From contig OZ026615.1 in assembly GCA_964020975.1 (NCBI GenBank), forward strand, positions 84,507,989 through 84,571,988: a stretch of 64,000 nucleotides of DNA, given 5' to 3'. This stretch comes from Hermodice carunculata. Lineage: Eukaryota; Annelida; Polychaeta; Eunicida; Amphinomidae. The notes below the pieces were generated by a model that did no database searches, had not been told where the DNA came from, and worked only from the letters and a program-made list of their open reading frames with translations. Below, in pieces: positions 36,699 to 51,030 of the stretch. Made by a program: the position numbers and the translations under genes. Numbering within the stretch: the first letter of the stretch is position 1; each line of letters begins with the position of its first letter.

Positions 36699-38619
36699 TG
36701 TATTCCTAGAATGAAATAAGAATATACTTTCTAAAGGTATAATACAAGTTGTGTTTTCTTTATTTATGTTGCAAGCAATACAATTTAAACAATTTATTAT
36801 TAAAGGAGGGTGTGCTCACCTCGTGATATGCATGTGTTCAGTTGCACACATCTTCACACATATTAGCACCGAACGCAGTCTGTAAAGGTGTTGGGGAAAC
36901 CTTCGAGTCTTGCATAAGATGCGTTGCCTGTATATACCTATATATAGTACATGTAAAATTTATCAAATTATACATAATACAGAAATGCTGACTCAGATGA
37001 AAAATATGTAATCTCGTTTCTAACTTATTGCATACATTATACGTCAACATGTTCAGGTAAAAGTCAAGTTTTAATACAGAAGCAAAAATATTTTTCATGC
37101 ATGTACATGACGCGGATGGCACTTTTAATTGTACTAACTACCGGGAACATATATTCAACTCGTATAATAGTTGTTTATCGTTGTCTTTGCTTTCATTATG
37201 ATAAACAATCACCATCCATCTTTTACAACGCTGTGACTGGTCTTCGTTCGTGTTATAGTGGAACGTGTGGCAGTTGGTTTTTGACTGTCATAATAACATT
37301 TCGAGAGCTGAATACAGTGAACAGTGAATATTTATGGACTAGAATATTCTCACTTTAAACACATGTGTATCCATACTTTCAACAAGGCACTTGTTAAATC
37401 ATATGTACACAATTGCAATTTTCACCAGATGAGTCCCTAGCTTATATATGTGTTTACAAAAACGAGTCGATAATCGTGGTGCTGGGTTTGTTATAGAAAG
37501 CCGTGACAATTAACGGTCTTTTTTCGCATTCATTGTAGAGACAACTCCCTAAATCATTCTCATATATACTTCAGTTATTTTTTTCCACTGTAGGGATAAC
37601 CAAAATGCATCATTGTAAAGGTGCAGAACAGCACTGAGATTAGATTTGTCTTTATATTAAAGGAACGGAGCTCCATGCGTTACTTATCATATTTGATTGG
37701 AATTGAAAAATTTGTTGAAGCAACATTATGTAGTATCACGTTTTAAAGTGTGAATGTACTGGGTATGGTATGTATATATAAACTTGTGTGTATGTGTAGA
37801 CTGCAAGAGTGTGGACAACTCAGAACATCCCAAAAATATTATTAGAACATGTTGCCGCTTGTTTTAATGTGCCGATGTAACGGAAATTACAGATCCCATT
37901 GTTCTGTTACTTTTCAGGCTGACAGAAGCTTACAGTTCGTGACGACCATATCATTACTTTTATCGATGGAATACATAGGTATCGCGGCCACTTCGTGAGT
38001 TACCAACTGACTTATGCCAAGCACGCATTTAGTGAATGATTACAACAAATATTAACATTACCCAGAAAGTAGCAATTGGATGAAAATTCTCACATTCTAG
38101 CTGAGTAAACACATGTTTCATAACTTATCTCCCAAAGGCAAAAAGTGACTCTTGAATGTATGACATTTTCATATCATCCATTCTATTCAAAGCCACGCCA
38201 CGTGTTTATTTTGTTTAAATTCTATATTTTAACATACACCGAAGGTCTTTTGTATGTTTCAAAAATGTTGACAAAAATGGAAGAAGTATTAGAAAGGAGA
38301 GACCCTGACAGATTCTGAAGACACAAAACAATCTTAAACTCGATGCTTCATCTTTTTACCTTGCCTCTTTGGGGTCATGGCTTTAATAATGATGCGATTT
38401 ATTATAACATACATGGTCAAGAAAGTAGAATGCATTAGTTATCACAGTCGCGTTTAAACACTTCTGTACGGAAGGTCGCGAATTTTCAAAGACTCTCAAA
38501 TACGCATCAATAGCATCACTTTTAAAGGTGATGAATGTAAGCTTCTTAGCAGAACAGTAGTTGTGATAATGTTTTCATTATAATGGTCAAATGGCTACTT
38601 GTAATAAAAGAATGTTTCA

Positions 38620-38720
38620 ATGGAAGTTGGGCAGGTCTTCGATTGGTTTCGAACCGCATACAAGGAGGTAATTCATCATTTTGTCTCATATGTAGTATAC
38701 TGCTCTAACTCTACTTATTA
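38620..38720 (-). mobile_element. tRNA-derived SINE head
   Basis: The minus strand carries gtagagttagagcagtat (A-box-like) and, about 45 bp later, gcggttcgaaaccaa, a perfect B box (GGTTCGAAACC). No acceptor stem pairs, so it is a tRNA-derived SINE or pseudo-tRNA rather than a working tRNA gene. Confidence 0.5.
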
Positions 38721-41152
38721 ATCAAAACAGTTATGGCAGTAGAATACGCATGTGATGATTACAGCATAGTCGGTTTTGTTGGGAATAATTGTGCGGTTTT
38801 GGTTCAACATGCTGTATTGCGTGTTTGTGGATTTTAAACGTGTTGCTTTTAGTTGTCGTTGCTCTCTCTAACATTCTTCTTCTTGTCGGGGTTCCTTCTC
38901 TTCGTTTACATGAGGTAGCTGGCTGTGTTACTATTAGTATCATAGTAGAATTATAAAATGCAAATATCATTGTCAACTATAGGGCACCGTAGCACTTAAA
39001 CCTGTTTGACCTTGCCATTTGCATGTAAAGCGCAGTTGCTGCTAGTGTTTAGACCTGAGACAAGTTTGCTATTACCGTAAAGAAGTTTGTTTAATCACGT
39101 ATTCGTAACCTGCCCGTATACACTGAACACACATTTATACCGTGAGAGGCGGTTTTATTTGCATCCAAAGCCATGTCACCTATAGCATTAGAATCTGGAA
39201 AAAATAGTACAAACATAGCGTTAACAATACATTCGACGCATGGCACTGGTTTCCTATCAACATGCTATGCAACCATGGAAGTTAGTCTTGTGAAGACTGT
39301 GCCAATCTATACATGTCTTATTGTTATCCCACAACGACAAAATGGTAAAGTCTCTACAATTAAATAGTAATCACATATATATAGCTACAAGAGTTCCATA
39401 CACTCCCAATACATATGTTCGATTTGCAGTTACAATGTGTCACTGTTTTTCGTGCTCCACAAAGGGTGTTTATGATGCACATAGCTCAATAATACCCAAA
39501 CAAGCCATTAGAAAAAAACAACTGGGACTCTACTTTGCCAAGCACGTTGTCGGTAGGTCAATGAACACATTTTACAATCTTGTTGCAATAGCAATTTATT
39601 TGTACATTTGTATAACCAAGCATCACTTTAATACCCATGTAGACGATGAGTTGCTAATCAGTCAGCTGAGCTTATACGGTAGTCAGTCATCTGTTGTGGC
39701 CTTTGTTTAGCACCTACCATCTGTCCATGCACACTTTAGCTTCTGAATATTGCAAAACGTGGTCCTCAATCCTCTTCAAACCTGGTGGGGATCTACTTTA
39801 TGTAAAACGTTACCACTTTTTTTCGAAATGTCACGTTCCAGTGATTTGTTCTAATCTGGTATGATTTTTCCATCCATTATTTTGGCCAGTTGATGAAAAC
39901 AATGTTTTCCAAAACGACTTGGCTAATTTCTTTAAAATTGCACAGGAACACTGCTTGGCACGCATATATTTCAATCTGTTCAAGTGGTGCTGCTATGTTG
40001 CAAGGTTTAAATGATTTTGAGTGAGTAAGTGTATGTATGCCTGTGTGCTCGCTACTGGAGAGTTGTATCTGAAACCGTCACTGACGTTATGCTGAAATGT
40101 GATGGACACGCACCTTGTGGAAAGGTGGTACAAAGTTGCTTAGGAAGTGGTGATGCTTTTTGTGTGTGCTAGCTGTTTGCTACATCTTCCTTAAACTACA
40201 TGCTGAATTCTCTGTAAGGTGGAAGATCTGAAGCCAGTACTTTTGGATAACCTCTAATCACTTTTCAAGAATTTCGGACAGTTTGAGACTGAAACTACAT
40301 GCTCCCCAAACCTCAGAAATGTGAACATAGCATTAATATGAGAAAACTGAGTTCAAAACTTTTGTTTACACGGAAGACTTTCAGCAGTGCTGACCATATG
40401 TGGTTCGTTTGCATGGCCATGATGATGAACCAGGTCATTGTTGGCACAGTCATTAGTACATACCCCCAGGAAACCAGGTGAGTCATTGACAAGGGTCACT
40501 CACAGGGAACAGGATATCATACGCCATGGAGAGAAGGATGGGCCAGTTCCGACTTAACACTAAAATTGTTCTGATTATTTTGACATTCTGTTTTGATGTA
40601 AACACAATTAGAAAATTCCACTCACTGGGCCCCAAATATAGAAAGCAGCATGTGAATCCACACCCAAACAAGCCAAGTGTGGTTAAGTTTTATGTTTTTC
40701 TCAAGTTAAAAAACTCGAGTTTCAAGCCACAAAGTATATTTATAAAATGACAACACCACAGAGGTAAAGGTACAAGTTTAATACACATAATTAATAAGAC
40801 ACAGAGCAGAAGAAGTGTGTATGTGTCCTATGACAGCCATAAATGCATAAGAATTGACAATATTTTCTTTCAACGCGATTTTCTGGAACTGTTTTAGCTC
40901 AACCTATGCAACTTGATTCTTGCCTCACAAACAAACGAATTGCCCTCTCCCATTAAAATCAACAGACATCCAAAAAAAAAAAAAAAAAAGAGAATATCTA
41001 GGAACGGTTCTATTTTTTTGACAACGCCTTCGTGACTTTCGGAGCAATGTCTAGAAAGAAAATGAACAACCTGCTAGGAACAACTTGATCATTTTATTAG
41101 TTTTTGTTTATGTTATTTCAAAACTCGCCACTGAATTTGATCTTGGACAAAC

Positions 41153-41199
41153 AAACACACACACACACACGCACGCACACGCACACACACACACACGCA

Positions 41200-41283
<84 letters not shown>

Positions 41284-41287
41284 TATA
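41153..41287. repeat. (CA)n(TA)n compound microsatellite
   Basis: CA units with CACG interruptions followed by about 85 bp of TA. Confidence 0.95.
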
Positions 41288-41689
41288 ACATTTTTCTTAT
41301 TTCAATTTGTGTGTGACTTCTGCACGAAAAAATGTGAAAAATACTACCAAGTCGGAAAGCTATAAAATCCCAAAATACTTCCAATCCCGCAAAAAATATG
41401 GATACAAATATATGATCGTGTAGTAATCAGAAAATATATAGATTTAATGTACTCGTGAAAATGAAATGAATAGGTAATATATTGATCCAAAGTTGCAAGT
41501 CTCACTGCGAACTGGCTACAGATCTTCAAACGTAGCTGAACTTTGCCCTAACTTAATTTCCACTAGGTTCTTTCGTTACATAATGCTGTTGAGTAGAAAG
41601 CAGGAGTCAAAGCGTCGGACTAATCATAAATGAAAACGTAGACTGATTATAATCCTACATTATTAGTCCATTATGCATGCGGGACGAAG

Positions 41690-42115
41690 GCGCCCGCCCA
41701 CTTCCCTGAGTACCCGTGAAGCCCTTTTTGCCGTCTCTGCTTGTCTACACATAAACCTGCTATAGCGATCGAAAGGTGGTCCGGCAAGGTGTGGGGATGC
41801 GGCGTTATGGAGGACCAGGCTTATGTGGTACAGTATTAGCCACTCTAGTTCAGATTAATCAGGAATCTAATAAGACCTCGCAGTACCCCGATGCTATTAT
41901 TGGCGTCAAGGAGCTGGCGGACTTCAAATTGCTGTGTGGTATTGTTATGTTTTTGGCGAGACATGGGGGAGGAAAATATTGTACGATATTCTTTTTTTTA
42001 TCCATTTGGGCTGTGATTGCCATGAGCTGTTATATTCTATGACTGCCACATGTTATTGCTTAGCAGCGTGGTCAAAAAAACCCTCAATAAAAACCTACCT
42101 ACCTGTCTACCTACA
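41690..42115 (+). mobile_element. Possible truncated retroposon with (CTAC)n tail
   Basis: A relatively GC-rich block ends in ccctcaataaaaacctacct and further ctac units, the kind of 3' tail seen on non-LTR retroposons. An 88-codon frame inside matches nothing I know. The left boundary is a guess. Confidence 0.35.
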
Positions 42116-42167
42116 TGGTAACATTGTCAATATACAGATAGCAGCAAATGTTACATAACTTGAAAAC

Positions 42168-42580
42168 AAATGACCAATCAAAACAATTCACTTCCTTGCT
42201 GCTGCAGAGGATAAATCGATCATCCCAAGGCTAGATCAATATCATATCTTGTATAGTTCGTGAGCCGTTTTCCTCGGGGCAACGTAGGGTGTTTGCATTG
42301 AAATTACATAAACCTGTAAATCTATCTCGAACTTGAAAACAATCGACCCATCACAGCAATTCACTTCCCCAGTGCTGCATATGATACATGTATCATTCCA
42401 TAGCCAGATCAGTATTCTACCTCGTATAGTCCCCCCCCCCCCCCTGAGCCGTATCCTTCAGACAGTGTACGGGGTGTGCATTGAAATTGCTTTGTCCTGT
42501 ATATCTCCCTGGAACTTAAAAACAATTGACCAATCAGAGCAATTTACCTCCTTGGTGCTGCTTAGGATACATTGTAATTA
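42168..42580. repeat. Tandem repeat, about 180-bp unit
   Basis: Two copies and a partial third of a unit starting aactt(g/a)aaaacaa(t)cgaccaatca, then gcaattcactt, gtgctgc, gtatagt and cattgaaatt. A poly-C tract (42,429-42,445) lies in copy two. A related partial copy with its own poly-C run lies at about 43,345-43,445. Confidence 0.7.
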
Positions 42581-44266
42581 GAATCTGGCTAAGAAAGATT
42601 ATATTTTGATAGCATTTTTTTGACTTAAATGTTAATGACTATCGTTCTTGCACGTATACTAAATGTCAAAATTTACATACATTTGACAGTATTTACTGAA
42701 AGGTCACAAACTTGAACCAGTATGTTTGGACATTTACTCAGGGTTGGCAGCGAAATAGAGCTTTATTGTTTGGGTACTTTCAAAATGAAGGGTAGGTCAT
42801 CATGGAGTTTGTGCAGTTTTTTCTGCTCCAGTGATACACTGGCAGGTGGTTTAACTAAGGTAAGGTATCCAGCAAGAAAGCGGTAAGTCAAATTATTCTT
42901 ATCTGGACGTTTACTATACAAATTTAGTTCTTTCGTTTGGTTTGACAGGTAATGTTTATTCATATTGAAGCTCTGCATATATAATCAAAGGTTCACTCAT
43001 TTAGCTAATGCATCATTCGAAACGTTCATACTTTTTTTCATTTTTATGCGGGTTGTCTTTGCTGAATATTTTGCTTAGACAAGGAGCCGCTACTCAGAGA
43101 GACCTGTGAGGATACAAGCTCCGATATATGTTTTGAGTGGCTACCCACTGAAGACCCTTTACTTTATTTTGGCCAATACAAACTATGTCAAGGTGTACAG
43201 ATGAACTTGTGCAATATGGACAACAGTATTTCTATATGTATGTCAGTTCGACAGAGACACGTTGGCTGATACAGTGTAAAGAGTTTGGACTACGGAATAG
43301 GGTAATGACTACCAGGAAGTGGATCTGGACGAAAAGACACAAACAGAATAGATCACCCCATGGCTTGCTCAGTATCATTCCTTGTATAGTCCCCCCCCCC
43401 CGACCCTTAGGGTCTTGGCAGGATACCGGCTGGGGGTGTACAGGGTAGGATACTAATCTAGCTATGGGATAACCTGCAATTATTCAGAAGTGTCAAAATG
43501 GCGTGAAGGACAATGTTTGTTGTATATCCAAAAACATCATACCAATATCACCCTGTTAACGAAATGAGAAGTTTGTCTGAGCATGCTGTCCGCAGTTGAT
43601 CTTGACATTCATCTCATTATAAGTTGCACCTTGGTCTTGATATAGACTGAAGTATTGATATGCAATATTGAAGCAAATGGCCAAGCTTTTTTTGTAAGTA
43701 TTTGCGAAAAAAAAAATAAACAAGAGAAAATAATAAAAAAAAAATCCCCTGAGTTTGACCCTTTGACGACAGCCATCCATTCATAATGAATTAGCTTGAA
43801 CCGGTTTGTAGGCAGCCTTTTACCCATGCATTCTAGGTGTATGGTTTGGCAGGTTTGGGTCTTGTGGCAAATGGGCGACAGGGGCTCACATCAACTATGT
43901 GATGAGGTCCTCAATAAAATACAGAGAATCTCTTTCTGTTCATGCAAGAACAGATCTGCTACATGCTACTGAATGCACCGTGCAGGCTATAGTCCTACTA
44001 TTGCTGGACAGAGCTGTCGGTGCACCATGACTAAGACGGGTGTCCTGGTTGGTCTGTTTTTGCTTGAACCTACTATGAGTCTGTAGTGCTTATGAATCCC
44101 AAGGGAGTATGGGCACTGTGCCTCTGGGCAGAATAAGCCTGCCTTGTGTACCCTCTACTAAAAATAGACTTCATACACTTTGTGAATTTTGAAACAGTGT
44201 GCAGATTTGTGTCATGTCAGTGGACACTTTCATGTCTTTGTTTTCTTGTAAGCAGCAAGATGAATC

Positions 44267-44267
44267 C

Positions 44268-44358
<91 letters not shown>

Positions 44359-44379
44359 GTTATTTTTATTATTATTATG
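44267..44379. repeat. (TTA)n microsatellite
   Basis: About 37 ATT units, nearly pure. Confidence 0.95.
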
Positions 44380-46131
44380 AAGCCTGTCCTTTATAGCCAA
44401 GATAAGGTATAATGAGACAGTATAGCTCTTGTCTCAGTTCACAGGTACATGTAGTTTCGTGACAACAAATTTGGATTGCATATCAGATTTGTATTGCATA
44501 TATACTCATCCCCTTGAATTTTATTATGTATGCGTTGTGCATGTGTATGTGCATATATGAATAACATACATGTACATGCACACATGCATGAACTCATTCA
44601 CACTGCCCACAAGGGCTGACGTTATCAGGAGTGGGCTCTTTCTCTGGTTTCAAGGGTGCCCACTGTAGACACGTTTCACTGTATAAGTAAACACTGAAAT
44701 CGTGTGTCGGAGTAATTACTTTAGATGTCATTCAAGTTTTAAAATGTTATGATAAGCACATTTTCGGATGTTTTGTACATATATTTCATATAATATAAAC
44801 CACACTCATAACTTATTTCAGTTAGAATGACACCTCTATATTATAGATTTGACAATATTCAAGATTTTTGAAGTTAGAAATAAGTGTTCACCTAGTATAC
44901 ATACCATTATGTGGGTGTGTGCTGTTTGCAAGTCCATATGGCAGGAAAATATAAATGTTTAAGTACATGTATTTTGAATATCTTCAAATGCATTGTGCAT
45001 CAAAATGTCAATGTATCTGTTCTTCATAGGTTTGTACTGTGAGCGAATTTAGTCAAATTAGAGTGCTACCTGAATATGGGACACTTAAAGCAATCGATGT
45101 TCAATATGTTCAAAAGTACATGTAATTTTGATAGAAGTGTCAATCCACTTCAATTCATTGATATATAAAAATGAATGTCAAAAAATTTAATTTACGATAA
45201 TTAAGCACACTCGGAAAACTTGAATTTTCAGAATCATTTCTCCAGTATGATTCTGTGTGGGTGCAAACCCAGTCATTTTGTATTTTACAAGAAGTCTTTT
45301 TTTCTACTTTCTTACCAGTTTTCTTTCTTTCTCTCTCCCGCCCAATTTTGTCCAGAGTTTTGCTAAAAGACTATTATTCCGAAAACCACCAAACTTGCTT
45401 TGGTGACTAATCAAGCAGTGCAATTGGGCATATTATTTGGAATAGTCATGATGTTTGAAATATGCACATTAGAGGCATATATGATAAAAATATTTTAGGT
45501 AGACACAGAGTTCTAAATTGCACATCTAAGTTTGGGAATTCTTTCAATTAGATGTACACTGAACAAAAATTTTAGAATTTTACATTATACTAATTAGGGG
45601 CACTCGAGCAGTTTAAAAGTTTTATATCTCCACAAGTAGTACAGACAAAGGTGCTTTTTAACTTCAGGGTTGTGTTTTTGACATAGCCGCATCCAATGAA
45701 CCATGACCGAAAGCTCTAGTGTTTTACCTTATTCAAAGTAAGTGAATACGCTTAATTAAATTCTTGAATATCTCCAAAATTATTGTGTAGAGAGAGAGGT
45801 GCCATTCCAATCAATTCATAGGTTTGTGACACAGTTACAGCCGATGAGCTATGTCTTCAAAATAGTTATCGAAAAATATAAATGCAAGACAGTGTACACA
45901 ATGTAATATTTTTGAAAAGGATCATTTATAACTTAATTCCTACTATTTATCATAAAGCACTTTTCTGTCAGTGTTTGTTTATTCTATCCATGAGAATGAT
46001 AATACTAGTCAATCATATCTTATTATAATGTACTGTTTGTTTTACACTTTTATATCTCAATGTGTTTATTTTCGGTGACAAGAGTCCTGCAGAGCTCTTG
46101 TTATGTAATTTGTAAACGGACGTTAAACACA

Positions 46132-46238
<107 letters not shown>

Positions 46239-46518
46239 ATTTATATGTTCACTATTCCTGTCCGTGCAAGACTTCATTTAAAAATCCAAACGTTTTCAGG
46301 TCAGTGCCACCATAACAGAAGATCACATGTGTGTTGCTAATAACTTTGCAGCCTTAACGTAATTGTTTTCTTCTTTTTTGACAATCAAGTAATTATTGCA
46401 GTTTTTCAATAGACCAACTATATATCTTGTGACGTTGTGGAGTCTTTCCTCTAGTTGTCTACCAGTGCCTTGCAGTCTCTTTAGCAGTTTATATAGTCCA
46501 CCCAGAGGCGCCCGTGGG

Positions 46519-46773
46519 GTTCAATCAGTCAAGCATTCGTGCTAAAGCATCGTCTCAGACCTTTCTGTGTATGGGCTCTGCCTGATGACGTAGTAGTCCT
46601 AGGTCAACCCCGCCCCCTCTCATTAGCACGATTGATTGACTGCACATATGAATACACAATTTTTTTTTTGCAGATAAGGCTGCATGTGGTTATTGCACGT
46701 ATAGATTTTCTAGTTTCATCCTCTCTACCCTCCGCCGCGCCTCTCATCAGCATGAATGCTTGACTGATTGAAC
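46519..46773. mobile_element. Small element with terminal inverted repeats
   Basis: The left end gttcaatcagtcaagcattc (46,519) is repeated in reverse at 46,747-46,773 (...gaatgcttgactgattgaac), about 24 of 27 bases matching over the full ends. A third related copy lies inside at about 46,620-46,642. No open frame for a transposase, so it would be MITE-like. Confidence 0.55.
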
Positions 46774-48309
46774 ATTAACTTAGGTGGTTTATTTGTAAAA
46801 TGATTCAAAATTCTCTCGCGTGACAATTGTAAACGTGTTTCATGTTTAACAACCCAGTAAATGAATTCATCTTATTTTTATTGTAACAGCTGTTTCACAC
46901 CTGAAGTTCAGTTAAGGTGGTCAGCTTGTATACACAGGTACTTGTGATTTTGTGGAATCATGTTTGACTCTGTTTGTGTTCCAGTCACAATTTTGCTGTT
47001 TGTAGCTATGATTCTCATCTCTTTGGATGCTAATTGCTTCAGCCTTGTTGTGCCCTGCTTACACTGTAACACTTATTGCTATTGAGTTACTTAACAGCCT
47101 TAACACTGTCGAACTATGTTTCAAACTACTACCACGTTCCCATGTTATGGGCAGTTTACATTACCTTTGGTTTGAAATTTGGCGTATGTATTTGTTGCAA
47201 CTGGTTTCTATATTGATCAAAAAGATGTTTATGTTATATAAGTGTATATTATAACCACCTTAAAGTGTTATTATGGGCATGTTATTTCTACAGATGGCTA
47301 CTTCAATGCAAGCACCATTTCTGACGTCGACATGCATTATCCTATCCAGTCAAGGGCTTCAACTGAAATCAGTAACAAATATATGTTTAAAATGCCCCAT
47401 CACTCTCTATGTTCTACTCACTGTAAACACGTACTCGTCCTTCTTCGACAGTCTATGCAAGCCATTTAACAATAACATACTTGAAGAATTATGTCTTTTC
47501 TGTTGATAATTAGACGTAAAACTGACATAAACACTTTCTCGCAATCAGTGATGTATAAATTTTACCTACATGTTTCTGGTGGTATTATAATTGATATACT
47601 TATGATCTTGAAATATTACTGTTATGTCCTAATTTTTGTTGCTTTGATTTATCTGGATTTACAGTAAATGTTGAGCATGTACAAACGAGCTTGTTTCATT
47701 TCGTTGCACCTGCGTCACAAGCAAACCTTAGCAGTTGACGATACCTTTGTGTATTATACATACTATAAGTCGTATTCCTGATAGGGTCTTAACTTCTGCC
47801 TTTCTATGTATATGGAATCCTTTCAATGCTACACCAGTTAACTCTTTGTATGCGTCTTTGTATTTTCCTTGTAAGACACTTCACCGTGAGGTTCTTGGCT
47901 TTTCATTATATTTTTTTCATGTAAGTTAAATGTTATCTGTTTCCATATTTGCATCATGACATATGTATATTTTGCAGTAAGATCCAGCCAGCAGGAAATT
48001 TTTCTTGTACAGATTATCCATTTATTTTTGTACTCACGGTTTGAATCAAATTGAAGAAGGCGGGGGGGGGGGGGCACAAAGTTTTCTATTGCTCTAAACT
48101 TCTTCTCAAAATAACTGTAGAATATGCAACACCGATAAAATTGGTACACATTTGGCATTCCTGTCGATTGTTTTACTTCTTCTCTTATAAAATACATTAA
48201 CGTGCATCAGATATATATCGCTGACACTTTACTATCTCTTAATGTGTATTAATCAAAATCCTGGACCCCACAAACTTAAAAGAAAATTAACTTTGTCATG
48301 TTTATATAC

Positions 48310-48700
48310 GCAGTCTATAAGCGATGGTTCACTTGACGAACTCCACTTTTTCGCTTAATCTGAAAACATAGATAGTATTACATTATCTGAAATTTGGCTT
48401 GATGAGAACTATCCCGAGCAACTGATGAATCTTGAGAAGCTTAAATTCGAATTAGGTAATTGGCCAACAATGTTGCCAGGGTCAAGGTTACCGTACTGTC
48501 GATTAAGGGGCTAATACGGTCGTGTTCTGTTTGAAAGGGTTCTAAAGGCTAACCAACAATGTTAAATATAAGAAACAATGTGATCTTTCAATTGCCATTC
48601 ACAGGAATGCAAATTCTCGACCTATTTCTTATACGTGTCTGGTAAAAGATAAATATGTTATCTCTAAAAAATTCTAACAAAGCCAAACATCTGTCGGTGA
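48310..48700 (+). mobile_element. LINE endonuclease relic
   Basis: Translation at about 48,370-48,450 gives NIDSITLSEIWLDENYPEQL, the TE/SETWLD block of AP endonucleases of CR1/L2-like LINEs. Only a short stretch is legible and it soon loses frame. Confidence 0.65.
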
Positions 48701-49654
48701 AATGCGAAACACAGTTCACCTACGCAATATCAAAGTGACGGGACCATTGCTTCTGGTCCAATCTTTGACGCCATCTTAATAATAATTTACTTCATTATTG
48801 CAGTAAAACCTTGGCGAAAGTTAATCCACATACAGGCGGCACAATTAATATCAAATTACTATGTACAGCTGTAATTTGAAGATTCCCGATCATGATATTT
48901 ATTGCGGACATGCCTTTGAACGGTGGACCGCCTGGCCTCCTTATGTTTTCATGACTTATATATGGGGATCACTTATAGTGTTTTTATTCAACAGAACATA
49001 ATGAGCTTGGTCTGGCATATGTGATCATGACAAGGCTTATATGTAGATAAATGTGAATGTTCTTTTCTGTTTTTATGCCATTTGTGGTGGGTACAATCCA
49101 CAACGATCAGTGGACAAAGAACGCCTAAACCTTGATTATGTGCACCCAAGTGTTTATGTAAATGCATGTCAATTTTCACTATATATATATTTGCTATTTT
49201 CATTATTATTTTTTTAAATATTTCCTAATTTTCTCAGTCATTGAACTGTGCCAATCTTTTGATCATTGAGGATGTACTTCAGTGTGTAGCACACTTCCTT
49301 TTAAAGTGTGCCATCTATATGTTATAGATGTTTAAAGTTTTACATGAAAATATAAAGAGATGTCTCATACTCAAAGGACAACTAGGATGTAGATAATATC
49401 AATTCCGTTTTGCTTGTTTATGCCAAATTTAACTAGTTCCATTCTTTTGCCATTCGGGCACTTCATGGTTGCTGCAACACAACTTGCGCACAAATAAAGT
49501 CCAGTGATCAGTCACATAATGTCTTTACATTCCTCAGCAGTAAAGTTGTTTGTATATACAATTGCCATTTCTATCTACATGGGCATGGGAACCACTTTTT
49601 ATATGTGCTACGCGCATTTGGCTTCTGCTCATACACATTTAAATCACCTGCCTG

Positions 49655-49657
<3 letters not shown>

Positions 49658-49720
<63 letters not shown>

Positions 49721-49748
49721 CATATATATATAAATATATATATACATA

Positions 49749-49823
<75 letters not shown>

Positions 49824-49850
49824 TTATATATATATATATATATATTATTT
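49658..49850. repeat. (TA)n microsatellite
   Basis: About 190 bp of TA with a few substitutions; open in some frames as Tyr-Ile repeats only. Confidence 0.95.
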
Positions 49851-50699
49851 TATTGCAAACTGACTGGGAAAGCAGCATGTAGTGACATTATGTTATTAGA
49901 CAGGAAATGTCCGCCCCTTAAGGGCCATGTTTTCCCAAAACTGTCTTTCACCTTGATTGCTGCTTGCCTTCTCTGGCTTGTCCTTTTATGGCTCAAAATA
50001 TAATCTCATGGGACGCTTAGAAACAAATTACTATCATCTCTTTTGTACAGGAGTAAGTCTCATCATTTTTAATATTTTTATTTGCAAAGTTTATTCCTGC
50101 AGTATATTTTTGTATTTTTTTAAGATCTACAGAAAGAAATAAGAACATACTTTCTGTATTAACCCACAAACTAGAACAGATGATGTCACAAAGAGCAATA
50201 TGGCCATACACTTTTACTTCTGAAGAATCAATAAACATTAAAACTAGCTTTAACATCATCAAAGGCGAGATATTTCCTGTGAATGATTAGAACTTTTTGA
50301 TATCCAAAACATTCCAATTCGTCTTATAAAATGAAAGAAGTTTATTCAAAAGGAGTAATGGCGAACGTTGAAAAAAATCCCAGAGTGACAATTTCACATC
50401 TCCGAACTATTGACTGTTGCATGTCAAAATCAGCGGCAATAAACACTTTAGTGTGTTTCTTTTAAAATGATAATTAAATAATGCTTCCTGACTTTATTCC
50501 GGTATTCAAACGAACAATTGCTACGTGAGGGGCTGTGAATCGGCAGTAACGACGACATATTAACAGCATGAATACCATGGTTTTAAGCGTACAGGACATG
50601 AAAACCACCGTTAAGTATATAAGAAAAGATATAATAAACTACAAACCTCTTATTTGTAGTGAGCTACACCAAAGGCAACATGGTAATCATCAGAGGTGA

Positions 50700-51030
<331 letters not shown>

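Larger units (their letters stand above)
36706..44260. other. Stretch without supported host exons
   Basis: Between the signal-peptide exon and 44 kb I find only relics and repeats, listed separately. The 5' UTR exon and promoter of the mosaic gene should lie at the left of this stretch but cannot be placed by eye. Confidence 0.45.

Noticed and set aside
39173-39710. Plus-strand frames of 64 and 129 codons
   Set aside because: Composition is not clearly coding, and there is no domain, start context or splice support.
42763-42978. Minus-strand 71-codon frame with protein-like composition
   Set aside because: No match to any family I know and no splice or start context; may be a repeat fragment.
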